DNA of 36,414 bases from Desulfobacterales bacterium (GCA_020348305.1 CP070746.1:1062793-1099206), one strand, 5' to 3'; counted from the first letter of the stretch, positions 27,622 to 35,415 are shown. Translations and numbers: made by a program. Notes: generated by a model from the letters alone, not told the origin.

Positions 27622-28524
27622 ATGAAAACGAATGCCGAAGATTCAACCCTCACTATCGAACCGCTGAGTTTTTCAGATGAGCTGGCCCGAACCGTGCTCA
27701 ATTCGTTATCGGCTCATATCGCGATATTAGACGAAAACGGGGTTATTCTCGAGACCAACAAAGCATGGCAAACGTATGCCCTGAAAAGCGGCATGCTAGA
27801 GGGCTACGACCACAGAGGGGTTAATTATCTTGAACTCTGCGACGCGACCACCGGCAGTGAGGCCGCAGATGCCGGCAAAGTCGCCGAGGGTATTCGGGCA
27901 GTGGTACGAGGTGACCTGGGGGAGTTTTTATATGACTATCCCTGCCATTCAGAAGACGGCCCGCACTGGTATTACATGCGAACCATGCGCATGGCGGGTC
28001 CGGGCCCCATCCGAGTGGTGATCAGTCACGAGGAAATTACGGCCCTCAAGCTGGCTGAAGAAGCCTTGAAAAAAAGTCAGGAAGAACTCTTCGAACAAAA
28101 ACAAAGCCTGGAAGAAGCCAACATTGCCTTGAAAGTCCTGCTAAAACAGCGCGAAGAGGACAAGCTGGAGCTGGAAAAGAAATTCCTCAACAATGTCAAA
28201 GATCTTGTGCTGCCGTATGTTGAAAAATTAAAGAATTCCAGACTGAAACCCAAGGACAAGACTCTGGTAGAGATCGTTGAGACGCACCTGAATGATGTGA
28301 TATCCCCGTTGCTGCAACGCTTTGCTAATGCCAAAATTTTGTTGACGCCCCAGGAGATGCAGGTGGCCAGTCTGGTCAAAGACGGCAAAACCAGCAAGGA
28401 AATCGCCAACATCCTGAACGTTTCCGAAACCACGGTCAATTTTCATCGCAAAAACTTGCGCGTTAAATTCGGCTTGACCAATCAACGGACCAACCTGCGG
28501 TCTTATCTACTTTCCATTTCCTGA
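27622..28524 (+). CDS. PAS-domain LuxR-family transcriptional regulator
   Basis: The 300-residue protein has a PAS domain at about 20-145 (NSLSAHIAILDENGVILETN, HWYYMRTMRM), a charged coiled coil at about 142-190 (EEALKKSQEELFEQKQSLEE) and a C-terminal LuxR/GerE helix-turn-helix at about 240-298 (LTPQEMQVASLVKDGKTSKE, then IANILNVSETTVNFHRKNLR). It has no receiver domain, so the signal probably enters through the PAS fold. It is divergent from the desaturase-FAD-DUF1365-cfa operon across 217 nt, which suggests it controls that operon and perhaps itself. Sensory ligand unknown. Confidence 0.9.
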   Translation: MKTNAEDSTLTIEPLSFSDELARTVLNSLSAHIAILDENGVILETNKAWQTYALKSGMLEGYDHRGVNYLELCDATTGSEAADAGKVAEGIRAVVRGDLGEFLYDYPCHSEDGPHWYYMRTMRMAGPGPIRVVISHEEITALKLAEEALKKSQEELFEQKQSLEEANIALKVLLKQREEDKLELEKKFLNNVKDLVLPYVEKLKNSRLKPKDKTLVEIVETHLNDVISPLLQRFANAKILLTPQEMQVASLVKDGKTSKEIANILNVSETTVNFHRKNLRVKFGLTNQRTNLRSYLLSIS

Positions 28525-28908
28525 AAGCGCCAATTTTGCGTCCCGGAACTTCTAGAAGAGGATATCATTACAATATTATGGGGTTTGATTCTTTTTTTCT
28601 TTAACCCCTTCATAACATTGATCCAGTACCCATGATTCTACCATTCCAGCATTCCAACATTCCCCGTCTCCGGTGGATGAGCGAAGCGAACTAAGTTCTT
28701 AATACCCTTTTCGCTCAATGAGGATAGTAGTTTTTTCCTACCATTAGACTCCGAAATCTCTCCCATTGCGCTTTACGCTTTTGTGTATAATTTCCAAGTG
28801 TTATCAATTATGCTCTGAATATAAAATCGATTTCAATGAAACAATGGCTTTCAGCAGCCAGAGGGGTTTAGGCTCGAAGTTGATAGTTAAACTTCAGGGA
28901 GAATAGCA
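28525..28908. other. Non-coding spacer
   Basis: No gene was found in 384 nt. It contains the 8-bp tandem repeat at 28635-28666. It also has TGAGCGAA (28678-28685) with its complement TTCGCTCA (28710-28717), an 8-bp stem with a 24-nt loop. The right end should hold the promoter of the four-gene peroxiredoxin unit. Confidence 0.45.
28635..28666. repeat. Four-unit 8-bp tandem repeat (ATTCYANC)
   Basis: ATTCTACC, ATTCCAGC, ATTCCAAC and ATTCCCCG follow each other without a gap. Similar ATTCCAGC/ATTCCAAC strings are known as intergenic repeats in some deltaproteobacterial genomes, and they look non-coding here. Confidence 0.55.
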
Positions 28909-30126
28909 ATGGCGATAATTAATCGAATCAGTTCGGAAAGCGTAGTCGATTTAATCTTCTACCTGAAATGGAAAAGCAGTATTGCAGTCCACACCGACGG
29001 CTTTCAGGCCAGCAAAGTAAACATCTGGCGCGACTATCTGCCGCCGCGATTGTTGGATGCGCTGATGAACAAGGAGGCAGGCGAACGGTTGCAAGTGTCA
29101 CTCAAGGATAGGGATATTGTTGCGGCCTTCACCGACCAAAACCTCTTCGATATCAAGAGTTCCCAGTTCGACCGCCGTTTTATGCAGGGGGCGGTTACCG
29201 AACCGCGCCTAGGCCGTTTTTATCTTAAAGGCATGTTGAAGGGAATTGCAGGAGTTTTCAGGGCCAATGTCCAGCCATTCCGGTGCGTTGGATTGGGCAA
29301 CGGCCATATAACGGTCGATTTTAATCATGCGCTGGCCGGCAAGGACATAACGGTTTCTGTCGTCATCGGAAAGGTCGGACGCAAACGGGCCGAGCGGGGC
29401 GTAACCAGCTTCGACTGGATGGATTCCCTAACGACCGGCCCCGGAATGCAGGCCCGCTGGCAAAATCAGCAGACCGATTATTTCTCTGACGACGCCTTTA
29501 CGCGCGATGATGCTCATTCCGATACAGAATTTTACCGAAAACCAAGATTTGTCCATCACATCGATGACACCGCACGTGAGATGGTGAGTAACACCTACGG
29601 ACGATTTTTGGCCGATGGAATGCAGGTTCTCGATCTAATGAGCAGTTGGCACTCGCATATTCCCACCAATTTGCATCTGGAACGTCTCGTCGGCATAGGG
29701 CTCAATGAAGACGAGCTCAAAAGAAATTCGCAATTGAGTGACTTCCTGGTTCAAGATCTGAATGCCGACTTCAGGTTGCCGTTCGAATCCAACACTTTTG
29801 ATGTCGTTGTCAATACGGCGTCTGTTGAATATCTAACTGATCCCTTGGCTAACTTCAGAGAGATATCTAGAATTTTACGACCGGACGGTTATTTCATCGT
29901 CACATTTTCAAATCGGTGGTTTCCGACCAAAGCTATCAAGATCTGGCAGGAACTGCACGAGTTTGAGCGCATGGGGCTGGTGCTGGAATACTTCTCACGC
30001 GCCGGTGGTTTCAAAGACTTGCAAACCTATTCAATAAGGGGACTGCCCCGGCCGCACGATGACAAATATTTCCCCGAGTTGTCGTATTCCGATCCGGTCT
30101 ATGCCGTATGGGGAAGGAATCAATAA
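28909..30126 (+). CDS. FKBP/SlyD-like domain fused to a degenerate class I methyltransferase
   Basis: The 405-residue protein has two parts. Residues about 60-155 end in ITVDFNHALAGKDITVSVVIGKV, the hallmark tail of SlyD-type FKBP prolyl isomerases. Residues about 215-370 form a methyltransferase-11-like domain with PFESNTFDVVVNTASVEYL and LRPDGYFIVTFSN. The first SAM motif is weak, reading MQVLDLMSSWHSHIP instead of a glycine-rich loop. It may bind SAM poorly or act on another ligand. GGGAGAATAGCA precedes the ATG. It leads a tight unit with DUF1499, the peroxiredoxin and a small Cys protein. Function unknown. Confidence 0.75.
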   Translation: MAIINRISSESVVDLIFYLKWKSSIAVHTDGFQASKVNIWRDYLPPRLLDALMNKEAGERLQVSLKDRDIVAAFTDQNLFDIKSSQFDRRFMQGAVTEPRLGRFYLKGMLKGIAGVFRANVQPFRCVGLGNGHITVDFNHALAGKDITVSVVIGKVGRKRAERGVTSFDWMDSLTTGPGMQARWQNQQTDYFSDDAFTRDDAHSDTEFYRKPRFVHHIDDTAREMVSNTYGRFLADGMQVLDLMSSWHSHIPTNLHLERLVGIGLNEDELKRNSQLSDFLVQDLNADFRLPFESNTFDVVVNTASVEYLTDPLANFREISRILRPDGYFIVTFSNRWFPTKAIKIWQELHEFERMGLVLEYFSRAGGFKDLQTYSIRGLPRPHDDKYFPELSYSDPVYAVWGRNQ

Positions 30127-30159
30127 AAAATAAATACAGCCTTAAGGAATCATATAAAC

Positions 30160-30549
30160 GTGAATATGAATGAACATACAAAAACGATGGAACCATGCCC
30201 GAAAACGCCCAATTGCGTGTCTTCAGTGGACACTGATCGGAGGCATTCTGTTAATCCATTGCGATTTGCGGGCAGCGCCAAGGATGCGCAGTACATGCTG
30301 CTGAGAATCCTCAATGAAATAGAAGGAGCTCGGGTGGTGACTTTTGAAAAAAATTATATCCAGGTCGAATTTATCTCTTCTGTTTTTCGCTTCACCGATG
30401 ATGTCCATTTTTACTTTGATGATCACAAGAAAATCATTCACGTAAAATCGACTTCTCGACTAGGATTTTACGATCTGGGGGTCAACCGTCGAAGAATTGA
30501 GAAAATACGAAGACGATTCGATCAAGGTGAAAAAAGTTACAGTAATTAA
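30160..30549 (+). CDS. DUF1499 family protein
   Basis: The 129-residue protein carries the two marks of DUF1499: PCPKTPNCVSS near the N-terminus and STSRLGFYDLGVNRRRIEKIRRRF at the C-terminus. A GTG start is chosen because AAGGA ends about 11 nt before it. An ATG two codons later is possible. There is no signal peptide in this form, although many homologues are lipoproteins or have one. Biochemical role unknown. It lies 33 nt after the methyltransferase fusion and 18 nt before the peroxiredoxin, so co-expression is likely. Confidence 0.86.
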   Translation: MNMNEHTKTMEPCPKTPNCVSSVDTDRRHSVNPLRFAGSAKDAQYMLLRILNEIEGARVVTFEKNYIQVEFISSVFRFTDDVHFYFDDHKKIIHVKSTSRLGFYDLGVNRRRIEKIRRRFDQGEKSYSN

Positions 30550-30567
30550 GCTGAAAGGGGGGTAACA

Positions 30568-31035
30568 ATGGTTGAGATCGGAAAGAAGGCAAAAGATTTT
30601 TGCGTTGCATCAGCAAACGCAGAACAGATCTGTCTAAAAGACTACGCCGGTAAATGGGTGGTCCTGTTTTTTTATGTCAAGGACAACACGAGTGGCTGAA
30701 CGGCTGAAGCTCTGGAGTTCTCAGAGTTAAATCCGCAGTTTAAGGCCCTGAATGCAAAGGTTTTGGGAGTGAGTCCCGATTCCGTCTCGTCTCATCAAAA
30801 GTTTATTCAAAAACACAACCTTTCGATAGATTTGCTCAGTGATCCGGATCATAAAATTGTAAAAAGCTACAACGCCTGGGGCAAGAAAAAGATGTATGGG
30901 AAAGAATATGAAGGTGTTATTCGCAGTACGGTTATAATTGATCCGGATGGCATGGTTCGGCTTATATGGCCCAAAGCCAAGGCAAAGGGGCATGCTTTAG
31001 AGGTGTTGAACGAACTGAAAAGCATAGTTGGATGA
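30568..31035 (+). CDS. Selenocysteine-containing peroxiredoxin (Bcp/PrxQ type), UGA read-through
   Basis: The frame starts at the ATG 30568 (AGGGGGG upstream) and runs to the TGA at 31033-31035, broken only by TGA at 30697-30699. Read as selenocysteine (U), it gives a 155-residue Bcp/PrxQ peroxiredoxin. VVLFFYVKDNTSGUTAEAL places U44 exactly on the peroxidatic Cys of PKDNTPGCTTEAC. The rest is typical: VLGVSPDS, then LLSDPDHKIVKSYNAWG, GVIRSTVIIDPDG. The second (resolving) Cys position five residues later is Leu, so it would be a 1-Cys type enzyme. It would reduce hydroperoxides, probably with thioredoxin-like donors. Ordinary gene callers will split or truncate this gene. Recognised selenoprotein peroxiredoxins exist in other anaerobes. 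Confidence 0.9.
30708..30728 (+). promoter_or_regulatory. Candidate bacterial SECIS hairpin after the Sec UGA
   Basis: AGCTCTG and CAGAGTT pair over seven positions (one G-U) around the seven-base loop GAGTTCT. The apical loop starts 15 nt after the UGA, close to the spacing known for bacterial SECIS elements, and a G opens the loop. Outer pairing of GGCTGAAC with GTTTAAGGCC downstream can lengthen the stem. SelB binding is inferred, not shown. Confidence 0.55.
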
Positions 31036-31166
31036 GTATGAGGACTAAACTTACAAATACAGAGGAATTCAAGAAACTGATTCAGCCGGCCCGGTTTTTT
31101 TGTAAAAACTGTGGGCGCAGCGCGGTGAGCGAGAATAATTTGTGTAACCCTGAAAAACTTAAATAA
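31032..31166 (+). CDS. Small Cys-rich (zinc-binding-like) protein
   Basis: The ATG at 31032 overlaps the peroxiredoxin stop (ATGA), so translation is probably coupled. The 44-residue product MSMRTKLTNTEEFKKLIQPA is followed by FFCKNCGRSAVSENNLCNPEKLK. The CKNCGR, then NLCNP pattern is a recurring small domain in sulfate-reducer-type genomes. It has three cysteines in a metal-knuckle arrangement. It may help the peroxiredoxin (redox partner or metal sensor), but this is only context. A longer in-frame ORF starting inside the peroxiredoxin gene is not favoured. Confidence 0.7.
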   Translation: MSMRTKLTNTEEFKKLIQPARFFCKNCGRSAVSENNLCNPEKLK

Positions 31167-31185
31167 AACATAGACCTTAAAACGG

Positions 31186-31225
31186 ACACCCCGAGTCAAG
31201 TATAATTCTGTTTGTCTCGGGGTGT
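31186..31225. terminator. Bidirectional terminator-like hairpin
   Basis: ACACCCCGAG (31186-31195) and CTCGGGGTGT (31216-31225) form a perfect 10-bp GC-rich stem with a 20-nt loop, followed by TTAAT. It lies between the convergent peroxiredoxin unit and the DUF4174 gene and could end both transcripts. The tails are short, so efficiency is uncertain. Confidence 0.65.
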
Positions 31226-31284
31226 TTAATATCTGGGTTTGCTTATTTATTATCCAGTCTGCATAAACACGGTGACAAAAGAGA

Positions 31285-31749
31285 CTATTTGGCCTTACGG
31301 CGCATTTCTTCCTGGCGCATGGGCATGGAATCGATCAATGCAAAGATATCCTTTAATTTGACCATAGCGTTTCGTGTTAGCTTAACTCCGCCATCTTTTC
31401 CTACCAGGATGACGGTGAATCGTCCCGGGGGTACATCAAATTGCTTACGGATGACTTCGGCGGTCGTATGACCGATTTGTGTCGTGTTCTTAAACGACGG
31501 GCCGGTTTCAAAAATTTTAAAAACGACCAAGTCCCGATCCAACACCTCGCCTCTTTGGGTTGAAATTTCGTTTTGTAGGGCACTAAAGAACGGGTCGCTG
31601 TTCTGAGGGGCAAAAATAAAAAGCAGACGATTTTTCCATTTAAACTGATTTAAATCCATAGACCAGGCTTTCTTATTCCAAAATACCGATAAAGCGAAAA
31701 CAGTAATCGATACGAGCGTAATTATTTTTGTAGCTTTAAGTAAAGTCAT
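31285..31749 (-). CDS. DUF4174 family protein, exported
   Basis: The 154-residue protein has an N-terminal hydrophobic segment (about 10-28, LLKATKIITLVSITVFALSV), probably a signal peptide or anchor, so it is periplasmic. The DUF4174 core LNQFKWKNRLLFIFAPQNSDPFFSALQNEI is followed by FTVILVGKDGGVKLT, a thioredoxin-fold-like layout without CxxC. Function unknown. The family often sits near stress or envelope genes. No clear ribosome site. It converges on the peroxiredoxin unit. Confidence 0.83.
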   Translation of the reverse strand: MTLLKATKIITLVSITVFALSVFWNKKAWSMDLNQFKWKNRLLFIFAPQNSDPFFSALQNEISTQRGEVLDRDLVVFKIFETGPSFKNTTQIGHTTAEVIRKQFDVPPGRFTVILVGKDGGVKLTRNAMVKLKDIFALIDSMPMRQEEMRRKAK

Positions 31750-31797
31750 TTAGAGTCCATGAACTTTGAAGGATTCTTTTAATTTGATTGAAAAATG

Positions 31798-32253
31798 TCA
31801 ATTGCAAAACTGTTTTACATACCCATTCACTTGACATATTCTAATACAATTTTGACATCGGTAAAGATGCTTCTTATTTGAAAGTACTGGAAAATGAGGT
31901 TGATTAAAAATTATGCAACAGGTTACTTTAGGGCTTTCAGTACATAGACCGGAGATGATCCCGATCATTTCCGAGCAAATGCAAAAGCATGCCGCCATTT
32001 TTCTGGAAGAACCGCCGGCTTCTTGGTTTGTATAGCCGTTTTGCTGAGCTAATGCCTTAGTCCCATGTGAGTTTCTATATGTTGCGGCCATCTGCCACAG
32101 GGTTTGATGTTGGATGTGCTTTAGTTCTTTGTCAGCCAAGTCAAGCGATGCTGCCAAGTGGGCAGCCCTCGTAAAATTTTTACGTTCAATTTCGGTTTCG
32201 AGTAAAATATTTTCGTTGATCCGATATTCTTCAAAATATTCCTGTCTTTCCAT
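31798..32253 (-). CDS. Hypothetical protein
   Basis: A 151-codon frame. The first ~85 residues (MERQEYFEEYRINENILLETEI, then KNFTRAAHLAASLDLADKELKH) look like a genuine soluble helical protein. The C-terminal third is rich in Cys and less protein-like, so the true gene could be shorter or frameshifted. No family recognised and no good ribosome site. It lies 48 nt upstream of the DUF4174 gene on the same strand. Confidence 0.42.
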   Translation of the reverse strand: MERQEYFEEYRINENILLETEIERKNFTRAAHLAASLDLADKELKHIQHQTLWQMAATYRNSHGTKALAQQNGYTNQEAGGSSRKMAACFCICSEMIGIISGLCTESPKVTCCIIFNQPHFPVLSNKKHLYRCQNCIRICQVNGYVKQFCN

Positions 32254-32590
32254 AAGATTTTCGAACTTCGGCTTTAAATGAACCTATTAATGATGTACCT
32301 GTCTATTAAATAAGCAATCCGACAGCAAAGCTCATCGCACTGTTGGATAATTGATAGGAGTCTAAGGAAATCGGGCACTTCTTATTGAGGATGGAAAAGC
32401 TCGGGACGCAATACCCTTACAATTTTTTTTATACTACTGTGCTCACAGTCGCTTCTCTGAATTGGATGAGTCTTTTTTGAATGGAAAAGTTTTTGGGTCT
32501 CAAAATCCTTGCAGGCATGAAGTCGCAAGCCTTGATAAAACCGCCAACTATCATTTTCTCTGGAAAATAAGCGAAATTTCAAAAAAATTG
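32254..32590. other. Non-coding spacer
   Basis: 337 nt with no supported gene. A 66-codon minus-strand frame (32382-32582) has no ribosome site and an unusual His/Lys/Ser-rich product, and is treated as chance. The promoter of the hypothetical gene to the left may lie here. No strong hairpin seen. Confidence 0.4.
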
Positions 32591-33289
32591 TCAGACTGAA
32601 TTACTGCCTGTTGGCCGAAATAAGACGGTAATATGAACGTTTCGTATGCCGAATCGATCCAAAGGGATCATCACAGCATGGTCTTTTGTTAGACCCGGCG
32701 GAAATGAAACCGAAACTGGCATTTCACCGGAAATAACACCCTCACCGGCACATCGTGTGCATTCATAAAATCCCACGCCTCCCTGACCGCGACATGTCGG
32801 ACAAACAGCTTGGGCGGGGACCATAATCCTGGCATTTCCGCCTCGGCGCGCCTGCTCCGGCGTGAGCGTCACCTCAAGCGTCAGGTTTTTAGCGCGACCG
32901 GATTTTGGCTGAGCAAGATCGGAAAAATTACTCCACAGCCAGTCAAAGATTTCGTCAAACGATGGGGTGAATGACTGAAACGATCTCACAGGTGACACTT
33001 CACCCACATCGACAGGGCTTTCCTCGGTAATAAGCGGTTCGGGTTCAGAGTAAGCGGTAGGTCTCAACGGTGTTTTTGGCGACACTTTTCGGATGTTCTG
33101 CTCATATCTACGTCGTCTTCGGTTATTTCCAAGCACCGAGTAGGCCTCCTGAATATCCCGGAATCTCTCGCTGCCACCGGCATAATGATCCGGGTGATAT
33201 TCCTTGGCAAGTCGCCGATACGCACTTTTAATTTCATCCGCTGTGGCATTTGACGAAATACCCAAAATTACAAAATAGCTTTTTGCCAT
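32591..33289 (-). CDS. J-domain co-chaperone (short DnaJ-like)
   Basis: The 232-residue protein begins with a J domain (1-66) holding HPD at 32-34. A linker rich in Pro/Glu follows. Then comes a reduced zinc-finger region with only two CxxCxGxG repeats, CPTCRGQGG and CTRCAGEG, instead of four, and a short C-terminal substrate domain with FPPGLTKDHAVMIPL. It would stimulate a DnaK-type Hsp70. It is shorter than DnaJ (about 370) and has a simplified zinc centre. It has a good AAGGAG site, 8 nt before the ATG. Located in a block of three hsp20 genes, it is likely stress-induced. No dnaK here. Confidence 0.85.
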   Translation of the reverse strand: MAKSYFVILGISSNATADEIKSAYRRLAKEYHPDHYAGGSERFRDIQEAYSVLGNNRRRRRYEQNIRKVSPKTPLRPTAYSEPEPLITEESPVDVGEVSPVRSFQSFTPSFDEIFDWLWSNFSDLAQPKSGRAKNLTLEVTLTPEQARRGGNARIMVPAQAVCPTCRGQGGVGFYECTRCAGEGVISGEMPVSVSFPPGLTKDHAVMIPLDRFGIRNVHITVLFRPTGSNSV

Positions 33290-33382
33290 GCTAAAGCTCC
33301 TTAGGTAATATTAATGATCTGTACACGCGTTTTTTTGTCGATGCCGAATACAATCTGTATTATTTAAATCAGATAATTAACA

Positions 33383-33979
33383 TTACTCTTTTATACTTGC
33401 AATTGCCATGCTTTCTGTCTTTTGAGTGGTAAAGGGAGCACTAATATGTATACCGTGTCTGTTTAATAACCATAGCTCCGGTAGAATCTCTGTGACAATT
33501 TCTCCTCGATCGAAAATGCGGACCACCGAGCTCTCTGAAACCACAACCGCAATGGATTTGGTTTGTTTGGTAATGGAAGCGGTTGCTACATGACGACTAC
33601 CAAGTCCCAATGAAAGTTTTATACCACGGGAAGAAGCATTGATATAACGTCATGCAGAAAGCACAACCCCTTCATCAGAGATTATGAAAGCACCGTCGAG
33701 TTGTGATAATTCCTTTACGGTTTCCCGAAGATCCGGATTATCAATATGTTTAGCTTCAGCAGGATGTAAGATGAGAGGGTCGAGAATAAGGCATTTGGAT
33801 TTTCTCATCACATTATCGGAATCAGATACGATAAACATCGTACCGATCTTTTTGCCCTCTCTTCCTTCCCGTGCAATTTCGACGGCAAGTATAATTGCGC
33901 TTTCCAAGGTGTTAAAGTTAAAACCTTTTCTTCTCTTACATACCTTAGTAATGAGATTTTTTTCTTTGGTTTTTGTCAT
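33383..33979 (-). CDS. Diadenylate cyclase (DisA_N/DAC) domain protein interrupted by one in-frame UGA
   Basis: The frame runs from the ATG 33979 through 198 codons, broken once by TGA at 33650-33652 (codon 110). Before it the DAC motif LDGAFII (Asp95-Gly96-Ala97) is intact. After it lie GLGSRHVATAS (GSRH 127-130, the DGA/RHR partner motif) and SIAVVVSESSVVRIFDRGEI. So both halves are conserved, and the UGA lies between the two catalytic motifs in VVLSA-UGA-RYINAS. It would make c-di-AMP from two ATP. The UGA may be selenocysteine (the organism decodes UGA in the peroxiredoxin), a recent nonsense change of a Cys, Arg or Gly codon, or a sequencing error. It lies 4 nt after a small zinc-ribbon gene. 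Confidence 0.72.
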
Positions 33980-33983
33980 TTTA

Positions 33984-34160
33984 TTAAAATCTGAGCAATC
34001 GATTTTGGTATAATTCTTTCGAATCAGGATATGATTGATCGTTTTCTACCTTGAAAGAATAGCTGTACTGATCAGAATTTTCATCCCAGTCACAAAAGGG
34101 GCAAATGCCTCGGCTTATCGATAACAAGTGGCCACATTCAGGGCAACATTTTCTAAACAT
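33984..34160 (-). CDS. Small zinc-ribbon protein
   Basis: A 58-residue frame from the ATG 34160, with GGAGGG about 7 nt upstream, to the TAA at 33984. The N-terminal half is a classic two-knuckle metal site: CCPECGHLLS and CPFCDWDE (four ligand Cys). The rest is acidic and Tyr/Ser-rich. It is the gene just before the DAC-domain gene (4-nt gap), so they are probably translated together. Function unknown. It is too short for many automatic callers. Confidence 0.75.
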   Translation of the reverse strand: MFRKCCPECGHLLSISRGICPFCDWDENSDQYSYSFKVENDQSYPDSKELYQNRLLRF

Positions 34161-34193
34161 TTTTACCCTCCTTTGAAATATTTAAACTAAGAA

Positions 34194-34598
34194 TTATTGA
34201 CACAGTTCAAAATATTCAATGGCTATCCGATAACAAGGTCTTTCATCCGGGCTGAATATCTCATCGCACCGCACCACCCGAGCATGTATGCCGTCGTTCA
34301 ATTCATCTTCGGCATCCTTTTCCGAGAAATGTTTGAGCCGAACCAAAATTGGCATTCCAATTTCCAATGGTTCGTTTGTTGTGAGCAATAGGCCTGCTTC
34401 ACTTTTGTTTTCCACTTTGGCACTCACAATTTCAAAATCATTTTTTAGATTATCGTAGAATGTACAGGTGACTTCCAGTTGAGCTTGATATCGAGGATAT
34501 CGTCTTTTCTCAGCTTCAAATGCAGAGAGCTTATCATGATGATTTATCCAACCTAAACTGGCATTAGTTGAACCATTTAATGATAAGTTCGCATTCAT
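34194..34598 (-). CDS. PilZ-domain protein
   Basis: The 134-residue protein has the c-di-GMP-binding signature: EKRRYPRYQAQLEV (RxxxR-like arginines) at about 30-43 and ENKSEAGLLLTTNEPL (D/NxSxxG) at about 63-78. The rest is the PilZ beta barrel. There is no output domain. AAGGAAG lies upstream of the ATG. It is next to a DAC-domain (c-di-AMP) gene and the hsp20 genes, so nucleotide second messengers and stress may be linked here, but this is inference from position. Confidence 0.85.
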   Translation of the reverse strand: MNANLSLNGSTNASLGWINHHDKLSAFEAEKRRYPRYQAQLEVTCTFYDNLKNDFEIVSAKVENKSEAGLLLTTNEPLEIGMPILVRLKHFSEKDAEDELNDGIHARVVRCDEIFSPDERPCYRIAIEYFELCQ

Positions 34599-34685
34599 AG
34601 CAGCCGGCTTCCTTTCTGGTATAAAATTTTTATAGTCAAATTAATATTCGTTCATTATCATGCATGTCAGTCCGCATATTTGACC

Positions 34686-35147
34686 TTAACCTGTTGTAAC
34701 TTTAATTCTTTTCGTTTCATAATCTTTAGCTTTTCGTAATTTGATTTTCAGGATACCCCGTTTATAGCTTGCGTCCACTTTATCAGGATCAACTTCTGCA
34801 GGCAACTCAATGGTTCTGTTGAAATATCCATATGATCTTTCGACACGATAATAGGTTTCCTCTTTTTCTTTTTGCTCCTGCTTTTTTTCACCCCTAATGG
34901 TTAGGAGTCGACCATCTATGGAGATATCGAAATCTTTGGCTTCAATTCCAGGGATTTCAGCCTTGACCGTGATATCTTTTCTTCCCTCGCTGATGTCTAC
35001 AGTTGGATCCCATTTTCCTTTGCCAAAAAGATATGATGACGGTAGAAAATTTGGCTCAAAAAAGCGGTCATACATGTTGTCAATTTCTCGACGTAATTCA
35101 TTTGCATGGTTTTCCTTTTTTCTTTTCCACGGTAACATGTCAAACAT
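34686..35147 (-). CDS. Small heat shock protein (Hsp20/alpha-crystallin)
   Basis: The start is the ATG 35145-35147, which has GGAGGTGATACAA before it. A reading to 35171 would swallow that site. The 153-residue protein has an N-terminal arm (RREIDNMYDRFFEPNF), an alpha-crystallin domain from about 47 (DPTVDISEGRKDITVKAEIPGIEAKDF) and ends RGILKIKLRKAKDYETKRIKV, with the GILxIxL element. It is an ATP-independent holdase forming oligomers. It is one of three hsp20 genes in tandem, separated from the next by about 310 nt, so it may have its own promoter. Confidence 0.93.
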   Translation of the reverse strand: MFDMLPWKRKKENHANELRREIDNMYDRFFEPNFLPSSYLFGKGKWDPTVDISEGRKDITVKAEIPGIEAKDFDISIDGRLLTIRGEKKQEQKEKEETYYRVERSYGYFNRTIELPAEVDPDKVDASYKRGILKIKLRKAKDYETKRIKVTTG

Positions 35148-35415
35148 TTGTATCACCTCCCTGATAGACAAAAGTGCGCTTCTTTTTTCTGAGAAAATCT
35201 CAGAAAATATTGCTATTGTTTTCTACTTCTAGGTCTAAATTAGTTTAATCAGATAGAGCCGATTGGCCAATGAAAGTGTAGGCGATCTGGGGAAAGTTTA
35301 TACATTATCTCACCTCCTATTTTATCAGCCTGGCCCAGCACCAATTAAACAAAAGGCGAATGTATGTGAAATCTGTTGAACGAAATCTAAATTTATTTAT
35401 ATACAGAGATTATGC

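Noticed and set aside
30568..30699. Short 43-residue ORF ending at TGA, followed by a separate gene starting at 30763
   Set aside because: The two pieces are one peroxiredoxin in one frame, and the TGA falls exactly on the catalytic Cys codon.
32382..32582. 66-codon minus-strand frame next to the J-domain gene
   Set aside because: No ribosome site and no protein-like pattern. It was judged a chance frame.
33650..33979. Treating the N-terminal DAC piece as a complete gene
   Set aside because: The essential RH motif lies beyond the TGA in the same frame, so the piece alone could not be a working cyclase.
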